Source: JALZKA01 sp963786495
GTDB taxonomy: Bacteria; Actinomycetota; Thermoleophilia; Solirubrobacterales; 70-9
DNA: 64,000 bases
Direction of reading: 5' to 3'
Assembly (NCBI GenBank): GCA_963786495.1
Contig: CAWAZL010000010.1
Location: forward strand, 124,001 to 188,000
Below, in pieces: positions 57,107 through 64,000 of the stretch. The position numbers were made by a program, and so were the translations under genes. The first letter of the stretch is position 1; each line of letters starts with the position of its first letter. The notes beneath the pieces are model-generated. The model was not told the DNA's origin, made no database searches, and saw only the letters and a program-made list of their open reading frames with translations.

Positions 57107-59425
57107 TGCCAGAGCTCCTGGTTGCCTGGGTCGCATTCCCGGCGATCCAGATTCTCATCTGGCTCGGGTGCGGCTCGCTCCTGGGCCGCGTCGTCCCCGG
57201 TGAGCTGCCGCGTTCGCTCCTGGCGCCCCTTGGTTTCTGCGTCGTCGTGGTGGCCGGTGGGTTCACGACGGCCGTTTCCGGGCTCGCGGGGCTCACGACT
57301 CCGCTCGTTGTCGGCATGGCGCTGGCGGGGTTCATCCTCGCGCCCCCTTGGCGCGGGGGCCGGCTCTCGCCGTGGCTCGCCGCGGGCCTCGTCGCCGTCT
57401 TCGCGGTCTACGCCGCGCCCATCGTCCTGTCCGGAAGCGCCACCTTCGCCGGCTACATCCGCCTCGACGACACCGCGACCTGGCTTGCGCTGACCGACCG
57501 GGTGATGGAGGCGGGGCGCGATATCGATGCGCTCGCCCCGTCCTCATACGAGGCAACGCTCTTCTTCAACATCGCTGATGGCTACCCGGTCGGCGCCTTC
57601 ATCCCGCTGGGCGTGGGGCGCGCGGTGACGGGAATGGACGCCGCCTGGCTCATCCAGCCCTATATGGCGCTTCTCGCGGTCCTGCTCGCGCTTGCGCTCT
57701 GGGACCTCAGCGGCCGACTTGTCACCAGCGCCCGGGCGCGGGGGCTGGTGGTCTTCGCGGCGGCCCAGCCGGCGCTTCTCTACGGCTACTACCTGTGGGG
57801 CGGGATCAAGGAGATGGCCGCAGCGGCACTGATCGCGCTGGTCGCGTGCTTGGCCTTCCGCGCCGCGCGGCCAGCGGGGGACAGAGCTCACGCGTGGGGT
57901 CTGACCCCAAGCGTGGGGTCTGACCCCATCGTGGCGGTGGCGGTTGCGATCGCCGCGCTAGTCGGCTGTCTCAGCCTTGCGGGGGCGGTCTGGGTCGGGC
58001 CCCTTCTGCTTGCCGCGCTCGTGTTCGCGATCAGCACGACGTCTGCGCGCTCCGCCGCGATTCGGGCGGCGATCCTCTCAGCGATGGTGGCCGTGATGAT
58101 CGCGCCGGTCCTTCTCGGCGGCGCGCTCATTCCTCCCACCTCTTCGCCGCTCGACGATCCCAGCGCCCGCGGCAACCTGATCGAGCCGCTTTCGGCGCTG
58201 CAAACGTCTGGGGATCTGGCCCGCGGGCGACTTCCGAGTCGACGCAGATGCGATGTCCGTGACGATCGCCCTCTGCGTCTTCGCCGCCGCCGCCGCGCTA
58301 GCGGGCTGGGCCGTCGCCGCGCGCGGGCGGCGCTGGGACCTGGCGGCCTATCTCGTCGGGGTGCCTGCAGCGGCGCTTGTGATCGCTCTTGTCGGCTCTC
58401 CGTGGGTTGACGGGAAGGCGTTCGCGATCGTCTCGCCGGTGCTTCTCTTCTCGGCCTTTCTGGCCTGTGTCTGGGCCTGGAGCGAGCGGCGCCTCATCCT
58501 GGGCGCCGGCGTCGCTGCGCTGCTCGGAGTCGGCGTGGTGTGGTCGAACGCGCTCGCCTACAACGAAGTGAACCTGGCACCGCGGGAGCAGCTTGCAGAG
58601 CTCGAGGACATCGGCGAGACGCTCGAGGGGGACGGGCCCGTGCTGATGACCGAGTACCTGCCGTACGGCGTCCGGCACTTCCTGCGCGAGGCCGAGGCGG
58701 AGGGCGCCTCGGAGCTCCGGCGCCGGGTCGTGCCGCTCGCAGACGGCTCCACGCTGGCCAAGGGGCTCTGGGCCGACACCGACGACTTCCGGCTCGACGC
58801 ACTCGAGCCGTATGAGGCGCTCGTCTTGCGGCGGTCGCCCGAGCAGAGCCGGCCGCCGGGCGACTTCAATCTGAAGCGGTCAGGCGACTACTACGAGGTA
58901 TGGGTCCGCGACTCGGGTGTGACGCCCGCTGCCGAGCGGCTTCCGCTCGGCGAAGGGCGCTCACCCGTCGGGGAGCCGGACTGCGCTGACGTCCGGACGC
59001 TGGCGAAGGGGTTTCGCGGCGGGACGCTTCTTGCTGCGGAGGCCGAGGAGCCGGTCTTCCTGGAAGAGACGAGTGGGCAGGTCGATGTCGATGATGGGAC
59101 CTACACCGTCTGGCTCGAAGGATCGGTTCGGGGGGAGGCCTCTTTGATCACTAATGGGAAAAAGGTCGAGACGGTCGGCCACTTCCTTAACAACGATGGG
59201 CTTTACACGGAGCTCGGGACGGTCACTCTGGAGGCCGGCACGCATGAGATCGCGGTCGAAGCCGGAGGAAGCGATCTCGCGCCTGGCAGCGGCGGCGCCG
59301 GCGCGCATGGCTCCTTGGCGGTCGGGCCAGGCGCCGAGGCAGAAGCCGAGCTCAGGACCGTGGGGGCTTCGGACTTCCGGGAGCTTTGCGGCGAGACCTG
59401 GGACTGGATCGAGGCCCGTCCCTGA
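57106..59425 (+). CDS. Large multi-pass membrane protein, GT-C-like, one frameshift
   Basis: About 770 residues if read through a one-base insertion in a GGGG run near 58213. The first ~470 residues are polytopic (around ten helices) with a luminal-type loop YIRLDDTATWLALTDRVMEA after helix 4, resembling the DD/DE catalytic loop of GT-C glycosyltransferases. The last ~290 residues are soluble (VLMTEYLPYGVRHFLREAEA ... VDVDDGTYTVWLEGSVRGEA) and end in a beta-rich domain. Glycosyl transfer onto a lipid-linked acceptor is inference. A double palindrome lies within it at 57.90 kb and is translated (AWGLTPSVGSDP). Confidence 0.65.
57895..57928. repeat. Two TGGGGTCTGACCCCA palindromes inside coding sequence
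   Basis: Two identical 15-base palindromes (57895-57909 and 57914-57928) are separated by AGCG and preceded by CGCG. They share the GGGGTC-T-GACCCC core with the repeats at 38.4 and 47.3 kb and the AGCGT spacer with the element at 16.7 kb. They are translated in frame in the loop between two membrane helices. Confidence 0.85.
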
Positions 59426-59475
59426 CCGATTGCAGCATTGGGGTCGCCATAGCGCCCCCAATCCTTCACGCCTTA

Positions 59476-59847
59476 TCAGTTCTCGGTGGCGCGCCAGACC
59501 CAGACGATCGCGGCGAGCTGGAGGGGCAGGCGCCCCCACAGTGCCCAGCGCGGGACCTTGTCAAGGTCGAGGCCGCGAATCTGCTCGGGGGCGACGGCCA
59601 TGTGGACGTTCGCGGGGAAGACTGCGACCAGCAGGACGATCAGCCACCAGCGCGCGAGCTTTCGCGTCGAGGGCAGGATGACCGCCAGCCCCCCGACGAT
59701 CTCGCCCCAGCCCGAATGGAACACGGCCGCCTCGGCGCTGATCGGAACGTAGTCGGGCACCGTCGCCTCGTACTGCTTGGGGATCACGAAGTGCATGGTC
59801 CCGGTGAAGCTGAAGAAGGCGGCGAGGGCTTTCTGCGAGGTCGTCAC
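59476..59847 (-). CDS. DoxX-like membrane protein
   Basis: Four hydrophobic segments in 123 residues: KALAAFFSFTGTMHFVIPKQ, SGWGEIVGGLAVILPSTRKL, WWLIVLLVAVFPANVHMAVA and ALWGRLPLQLAAIVWVWRA. The HF.P..Y...VP pattern and NVHMA fit the DoxX family (quinone- or redox-linked membrane proteins). GTG 59847 lies ten bases after the stop of the upstream metalloprotease gene; TTG 59865 would overlap that stop. The two are probably one operon. Confidence 0.7.
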   Translation of the reverse strand: MTTSQKALAAFFSFTGTMHFVIPKQYEATVPDYVPISAEAAVFHSGWGEIVGGLAVILPSTRKLARWWLIVLLVAVFPANVHMAVAPEQIRGLDLDKVPRWALWGRLPLQLAAIVWVWRATEN

Positions 59848-59857
59848 CGCGGCGAGG

Positions 59858-61189
59858 CTAGTCAATCCGGACCTCTGCGCCCTGGGAGAGCCGGCGCGCC
59901 TGCGCTTCGTCGGGGGCGAAAGCAAGCGTCACGACGTCGCCGGCTTCCTCGACAACTGCCCAGCCACCGTCAAGCTCCCAGGCGCCCGGGCCCGCATCTT
60001 CGCCCTCGAGGGCGCGCTCGACGTAGGCCTCGAGCGCTGCTGCCAGCTCTTGGGTTTCGCGCCCGTTGTCGCCGCGCCAGATGATCGCCATCGCGGAGTC
60101 CTCGCGACAGTCGTCCGTGCACTCGGTTGGAGCGCCCTTGCGGCGGAAGAAGCGGTAGTGGTCGCCGCCCCATCCGGCCGCCGCTTCATCGGCGCCGACC
60201 TCCTCGGCGCCCTGGCGCAGGATCTCGCGGGTGAAGAACTCGCCGACGGTCCCGTCGTCCACCTCGTCCCAGCCCGGGCCAGCGTCCGGGATGTCCGGGA
60301 CGGACAGGGCACCCTCGTCGTCGAGGTATTTCTCGGGATGGAGGATCTGCTCGGTCGTGGCGGGGATACGCCGCTGGTAGGCGAAGTCGATGAGGTCCCA
60401 GCCCCCGCCGGCGGCTTCGCGAAGTTCGTCGACGAACCTCTGCCCCCCGAAGTAGGCGAACGTGACCTGCGCCATGAGGATGTCGGGGAGGTCGGCTTCT
60501 GACTCGATTGCGCTCGAGTCGCTCAGGAGGTCCGACACCGCCAGGTGCTCGATGGCGTACTCGGTCATGAGCGCCGTTGCCGAGCCTTCCACCAGCGCCG
60601 ACTCGGCCAGGACCGCGTCGTCCGACAATGTGGTCGACTTGGGCAGGCCGAAGGCTTGGTCCTCGAGCGCGTGGTTCAGCTCGTGCGCCAGGACGAACTC
60701 AGCGACGGCCGGCCCGGCCGGGACCGCGTCGCCCAGGAGAAAGAGCTCCTTCTCCTTCGGGTCGTAGTAAGCGGCGGCGTCGGCGCTTACGTCCGTCGTC
60801 GCTTCCCCCAGGCTCTCGTCCGGCTCCAGCATCCCCAGCAGCTTCAGCTCGGCATCGCTGGCCGCGATGATCTTGGCGTTCTTGGGCTTCGCCACCTGCT
60901 TCTCCGCGAGATCGCGCAGAGCCTCGGTGTCGCTGACCTGGGGCTCCAAGACCTCGTCGAATTTGAGTCCGCGAATGTCTTCGACCCGCCGAGCGACTGC
61001 GGGTGAGAGCTCGAGGCTCAGCTCAAGGAGCTCGTCCGAGTCGAGCGTCGGCGCGGGCTCCGCCGCGGTGCCTTTGTTGACCGGCGTCGCGACTTCATCG
61101 TCCGTGGTCAAGGCGACCGCGAAGAGCACAGCGACGGTCGCTGCCAAGAGCGCGAGCGTTCCCGCGAGGCCCATGCGCTCGTCGCTCAT
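59858..61189 (-). CDS. Membrane-anchored zinc metalloprotease-like protein
   Basis: An N-terminal transmembrane anchor (GLAGTLALLAATVAVLFAVA) is followed by a long extracellular region. The zincin signature HELNHALEDQ (HExxH, near residue 167) is preceded by AAAYYDPKEKELFLLGDAVP and followed by SALVEGSATALMTEYAIEHL, where E in LVEG may be the third ligand. Two Cys occur close together near the C-terminus (TECTDDCRED). 443 residues. Substrate is unknown; peptidase activity is inferred from the motif alone. Confidence 0.75.
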   Translation of the reverse strand: MSDERMGLAGTLALLAATVAVLFAVALTTDDEVATPVNKGTAAEPAPTLDSDELLELSLELSPAVARRVEDIRGLKFDEVLEPQVSDTEALRDLAEKQVAKPKNAKIIAASDAELKLLGMLEPDESLGEATTDVSADAAAYYDPKEKELFLLGDAVPAGPAVAEFVLAHELNHALEDQAFGLPKSTTLSDDAVLAESALVEGSATALMTEYAIEHLAVSDLLSDSSAIESEADLPDILMAQVTFAYFGGQRFVDELREAAGGGWDLIDFAYQRRIPATTEQILHPEKYLDDEGALSVPDIPDAGPGWDEVDDGTVGEFFTREILRQGAEEVGADEAAAGWGGDHYRFFRRKGAPTECTDDCREDSAMAIIWRGDNGRETQELAAALEAYVERALEGEDAGPGAWELDGGWAVVEEAGDVVTLAFAPDEAQARRLSQGAEVRID

Positions 61190-61229
61190 CCGCAGGATGT
61201 AAGCAAGGAGCGTCCGTCCGAAGCGGGGC

Positions 61230-61235
61230 TACAGT
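61230..61235 (+). promoter_or_regulatory. Probable -10 box of uvrB (leaderless)
   Basis: TACAGT lies six or seven bases before the uvrB GTG. No LexA-type box was recognised in the 50-base gap. Confidence 0.4.
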
Positions 61236-61241
61236 GAGTAG

Positions 61242-63248
61242 GTGCCCGAGTTCAAGCTGAATCCTGCCTATACGCCGACGGCGGATCAGCCGAAGGCCAT
61301 CGAGGGCCTCGCCGAGGGGATCACCGCGGGCGAGAAGTACATGACGCTCCTGGGTGCGACCGGGACGGGCAAGACGTTCACGATGGCCGCGACGATCGAG
61401 CGGGTCCAGCGCCCGGCCCTCGTCATCGCCCACAACAAGACCCTCGCGGCGCAGCTCTGCAACGAGTTCCGCGAGTTCTTCCCGGAGAACGCGGTCGAGT
61501 ACTTCGTCTCCTACTACGACTACTACCAGCCGGAGGCGTACGTCCCGGCGCAGGACCTCTACATCGAGAAGGACTCGTCGATCAACGACGAGATCGACCG
61601 CCTCCGCCACGCGGCGACCGCGGCGCTCCTCGCCAGGCGCGACGTGGTGATCGTCGCCTCCGTCTCGTGCATCTACGGCATCGGCTCGCCCGAGCTCTAC
61701 TCGAAGCAGATGGAGCTCTTCAAGGTGGGGGAGTGGATCGACCGCGACGAGCTCTTCAAAAAGCTCGTGCGCATGCAGTACAACCGCAACGAGACGGCAT
61801 TGACCCGCGGGACGTTCCGGGCGAAGGGCGAGCTGATGGAGATCTTCCCCGCCTACGCTGAGTCGGCGTACCGCCTGAACCTCTTCGGCGACGAGATCGA
61901 GTCGATCCACCACTTCGACCCGCTCACGGGCGAGATCCTGGACGACATCGACCATGTCGCGGTTTGGCCCGCGAGCCACTACGTCACCGAAGACGAGGCG
62001 ATGGAGCGCTCGTTGATCGAGATCAAGCGCGAGTTGGCCGAGCGCCTCGAATGGTTCAACGAGCGAGGCAAGCTTCTCGAGGCGCACCGCCTCCAGCAGC
62101 GCACGGAGTACGACATCGAGATGATGAAGGAGCTCGGCTTCACCTCGGGTATCGAGAACTACTCGCGGATCTTCGACAACCGCCCGCCCGGCTCGCCGCC
62201 GCACACCCTCATGGACTACTTCCCTGACGACTTCGTCTGCTTCGTCGACGAGTCCCACCAGACGATCCCGCAGATCTCCGGCATGGCCGCCGGCGACGCC
62301 TCCCGCAAGGGCACGCTCGTAGACCATGGGTTCCGCCTGCCGTCGGCGATCGACAATCGCCCGCTTCGCTTCGACGAGTACATGAAGCGGATCAACCAGC
62401 TCGTCATGGTCTCGGCGACGCCGGGAGAGTTTGAGCAGTCCGAGGCCTCCCGCATCGTCGAGCAGATCGTGCGCCCGACCGGCATCGTCGACCCCTACGT
62501 GGATGTGCGGACGACGAAGAACCAGATCGACGACCTCATGAACGAGGTTCGGAAGACGGTCGACAAGGGCGAGCGGGCACTGGTGACGACCCTGACCAAG
62601 AAGATGTCCGAGGACCTCACGGGCTACCTCCTCGAGCACGGCTTCAAGGTCCGCTATCTCCACTCGGAGGTCGACACGCTCGAGCGCATCCAGATCATTC
62701 GCGACCTTCGCCTCGGCGAATACGACGTCCTCGTTGGCGTCAACCTCCTCCGCGAGGGTCTCGACCTGCCCGAGGTCTCGCTCGTCGCCATCCTCGACGC
62801 GGACAAGGAGGGCTTCCTCCGCGGCGAGACCAGCCTGATCCAGACGATCGGCCGCGCGGCGCGGAACCAGGACGGACGAGTGCTGATGTACGCCGACAAG
62901 GAGACGCAGGCAATGCGCCTGGCCCTCGCCGAGACCGACCGCCGGCGGAACATCCAGCTCGCTTACAACAAGGAGCACGGGATCACGCCCGCAACCATCA
63001 AGAAGGGCATCTCCGACATCTCGGAGTTCCTCTCGATGGAGTCGAAGACCTCACCGAAGCGCCGCCGGCGCGTCAAGGTCGGGGACGAGGAGATCACCAG
63101 CCCTGACGACCTGGCGAAGCTGATCGTCGAACTCGAGGAGGAGATGGTCGTGGCTGCCGAGGAGCTCCGTTTCGAGGAGGCCGCACGCATCCGCGACGAG
63201 CTCAAGGAGCTCCGCCGCGACCTGGAATCGCTGCAGGCCGGCGCTTAG
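61242..63248 (+). CDS. uvrB: UvrABC system protein B (excinuclease)
   Basis: DNA damage recognition helicase of nucleotide excision repair. Walker A LLGATGTGKTFTMAATIERV, the beta-hairpin region YFVSYYDYYQPEAYVPAQDL, DESHQTIPQISGMAAGD (motif II with DESH), VSATPGEFEQ, VGVNLLREGLDLPEVSLVAI LDADKEGFLR and QTIGRAARNQDGRVLMYADK are all present. A C-terminal UVR domain (LIVELEEEMVVAAEELRFEE AARIRDELKELR) contacts UvrC. 668 residues, complete. Confidence 0.97.
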   Translation: MPEFKLNPAYTPTADQPKAIEGLAEGITAGEKYMTLLGATGTGKTFTMAATIERVQRPALVIAHNKTLAAQLCNEFREFFPENAVEYFVSYYDYYQPEAYVPAQDLYIEKDSSINDEIDRLRHAATAALLARRDVVIVASVSCIYGIGSPELYSKQMELFKVGEWIDRDELFKKLVRMQYNRNETALTRGTFRAKGELMEIFPAYAESAYRLNLFGDEIESIHHFDPLTGEILDDIDHVAVWPASHYVTEDEAMERSLIEIKRELAERLEWFNERGKLLEAHRLQQRTEYDIEMMKELGFTSGIENYSRIFDNRPPGSPPHTLMDYFPDDFVCFVDESHQTIPQISGMAAGDASRKGTLVDHGFRLPSAIDNRPLRFDEYMKRINQLVMVSATPGEFEQSEASRIVEQIVRPTGIVDPYVDVRTTKNQIDDLMNEVRKTVDKGERALVTTLTKKMSEDLTGYLLEHGFKVRYLHSEVDTLERIQIIRDLRLGEYDVLVGVNLLREGLDLPEVSLVAILDADKEGFLRGETSLIQTIGRAARNQDGRVLMYADKETQAMRLALAETDRRRNIQLAYNKEHGITPATIKKGISDISEFLSMESKTSPKRRRRVKVGDEEITSPDDLAKLIVELEEEMVVAAEELRFEEAARIRDELKELRRDLESLQAGA

Positions 63249-63355
63249 CCGGTGCCGAACATGTCGGTTGCGAGCGCGGCGATCACGAAGATCGTCCCGC
63301 CGATGATGATGGCCCAGTAGTACCAGTAGCGCCCGCCTTTTTGCGGGTGGATCAC
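63245..63355 (-). CDS. 36-residue single-helix membrane protein
   Basis: Below the usual size cut-off but well supported. It starts with GTG at 63355 overlapping the stop of the upstream gene on this strand (GTGA) and ends at TAA 63245-63247. It reads IHPQKGGRYWYYWAIIIGGT then IFVIAALATDMFGTG, one transmembrane helix with a basic, aromatic N-terminal face. Function unknown; a subunit-like partner of the upstream gene is possible. Confidence 0.5.
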   Translation of the reverse strand: MIHPQKGGRYWYYWAIIIGGTIFVIAALATDMFGTG

Positions 63356-63831
63356 TGGGTCGAGAGCGCCTGGATGAACTCCAGGGAGACCGGGTCGTCC
63401 TTGACGCCGATCGGCGCGAGCGAGACCTTCTCGCCCTCAGCGGGAGACTCGATCTCGAGCATCGTCAGGCCCATCGATGGCCTGCCACTGATGCGGAGTC
63501 CTGCCCGGTCCCACACCGCCACTTCGTCGCCCGCCACGAACTTGCGGCCCTTGAACTTCACCTTGTACGCGTGGATCTTGTCCTCGGTTGCAACCAGGAG
63601 TCCCTTGTCGGGCATGCCGCCCGCCTGCTTCTTCGAGAACAGAGCCGCGCCGGCGTAGACGATGCCGCCAAGCCCGGCATTGGAGATCCCCATCTTCGCG
63701 GCGGAGCCGCCTCGCCTGAAAAGGCCCGCGGCCACGATCGGCTCGCTCACCTTCTCCGCCGCCAACCCACGCACCATCTCGCGGTACTCGGCAACCTGCG
63801 CGTCGGTCATCGTCATGTCGAACATGCCCAT
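63352..63831 (-). CDS. Cytoplasmic protein of unknown function
   Basis: 159 residues, not recognised. The N-terminal part is helical (TDAQVAEYREMVRGLAAEKV), followed by a Gly/Ala-rich segment (AKMGISNAGLGGIVYAGAAL) that could be a weak membrane or amphipathic helix. A beta-rich C-terminal half follows (LLVATEDKIHAYKVKFKGRK FVAGDEVAVWDRAGLRI), reminiscent of PH-like domains. The ATG at 63831 is the first plausible start. Its stop is coupled to the 36-residue membrane protein. Confidence 0.6.
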   Translation of the reverse strand: MGMFDMTMTDAQVAEYREMVRGLAAEKVSEPIVAAGLFRRGGSAAKMGISNAGLGGIVYAGAALFSKKQAGGMPDKGLLVATEDKIHAYKVKFKGRKFVAGDEVAVWDRAGLRISGRPSMGLTMLEIESPAEGEKVSLAPIGVKDDPVSLEFIQALSTQ

Positions 63832-63890
63832 CCAGGGCCTCCCCTCTCAAGTGGTGTGCGGGACAAGCTAAACGGTGGCCCGATTTGGGC

Positions 63891-63920
63891 TTGACGAGCC
63901 TATGGCGCTCGCATTAGATT
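63891..63920 (+). promoter_or_regulatory. Probable promoter at the window end
   Basis: TTGACG (63891-63896), an 18-base spacer and TAGATT (63915-63920) make the best -35/-10 pair seen in the window. The -10 box ends six bases before GTG 63927. Confidence 0.5.
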
Positions 63921-63926
63921 GGACCG

Positions 63927-64000
63927 GTGCGAGCGCGGGACAAGATTCGACGCGTGAGAGGATCCATCGTTCTTCGGCGCGGTGGCACGTTGGCCGCCCT
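63927..64000 (+). CDS. Start of a gene cut by the window end
   Basis: From GTG 63927 the frame is open to the end, reading RARDKIRRVRGSIVLRRGGT LAA. The basic stretch and then more hydrophobic residues suggest the beginning of a signal peptide or membrane anchor. The well-placed promoter directly upstream is the main support; only ~24 codons are visible, so no function can be given. A GTG at 63954 is an alternative start. Confidence 0.35.
   Translation, partial: MRARDKIRRVRGSIVLRRGGTLAA

Noticed and set aside
61095..62978. 627-residue open frame antisense to uvrB
   Set aside because: It has Val/Arg/Asp-rich shadow composition; uvrB on the plus strand is unambiguous.

Overview
The window is a GC-rich chromosomal segment. 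Gene content and protein style suggest an actinobacterium of the class Thermoleophilia (Solirubrobacterales-like): acidic, Ala/Glu/Asp-rich proteins, leaderless promoters, a trp operon linked to hisIE, a BclA-C-like secreted protein, and a homing-type PD-(D/E)XK nuclease fused in frame to a tRNA. It is mostly core genome. There is no phage, insertion sequence, CRISPR array or rRNA, and one tRNA.

Layout. 0-13 kb: tail of a beta-helix protein, rplU-rpmA, a secreted Cys-repeat protein, an ECF sigma/anti-sigma pair, obgE-proB-proA-nadD-rsfS, a DivIVA-like gene, the nuclease/tRNA-Ala/antitoxin-like composite, a metallo-beta-lactamase, a divergent MarR | yceI-FMN reductase unit and two small minus-strand genes. 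13-26 kb: leuS, cupin, acylphosphatase, comEA-comEC, holA, rpsT, murJ, an M23 peptidase and lepA. 26-36 kb: a MaoC dehydratase pair, peroxiredoxin, hrcA, an L-type lectin, dnaJ-prmA, murI, yqeY and phoH-ybeY-era. 36-44 kb: hisIE-trpEGDC, a reversed BclA-C gene, trpF-trpB-trpA. 44-50 kb: a pyrophosphate-type phosphofructokinase, a shortened binding protein, ArsR plus two SRPBCC proteins, an epimerase, malic enzyme and a DCC-family protein. 50-64 kb: polA, a YdcZ transporter, a geranylgeranyl-reductase-like flavoprotein, rpsA-coaE-transglycosylase-large membrane protein, a DoxX/metalloprotease pair, uvrB and two small minus-strand genes.

How the genes work together. Many genes are packed with 1-4 base overlaps (ATGA, GTGA or TTGA), so operon boundaries are fairly clear. 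A TANNNT box ending 6-9 bases before the start codon marks the first gene of many units, which implies widespread leaderless transcription. The main modules are ribosome biogenesis (obgE, rsfS, era, ybeY, lepA, rpsA, rplU, rpmA, rpsT, prmA), DNA maintenance and uptake (polA, uvrB, holA, comEA, comEC), proline, tryptophan, histidine, NAD and CoA synthesis, and peptidoglycan (murI, murJ, M23, lytic transglycosylase).

Caveats. At least 25 single-base frameshifts break otherwise conserved genes, including eight in polA. They fall in essential genes and go both ways, so residual sequencing or assembly error is more likely than gene decay. Short palindromes (GGGGTCAGACCCC type, GGTGCCAGGCACC type and GGACAGG...CCTGTCC type) occur both between genes and inside coding sequence.
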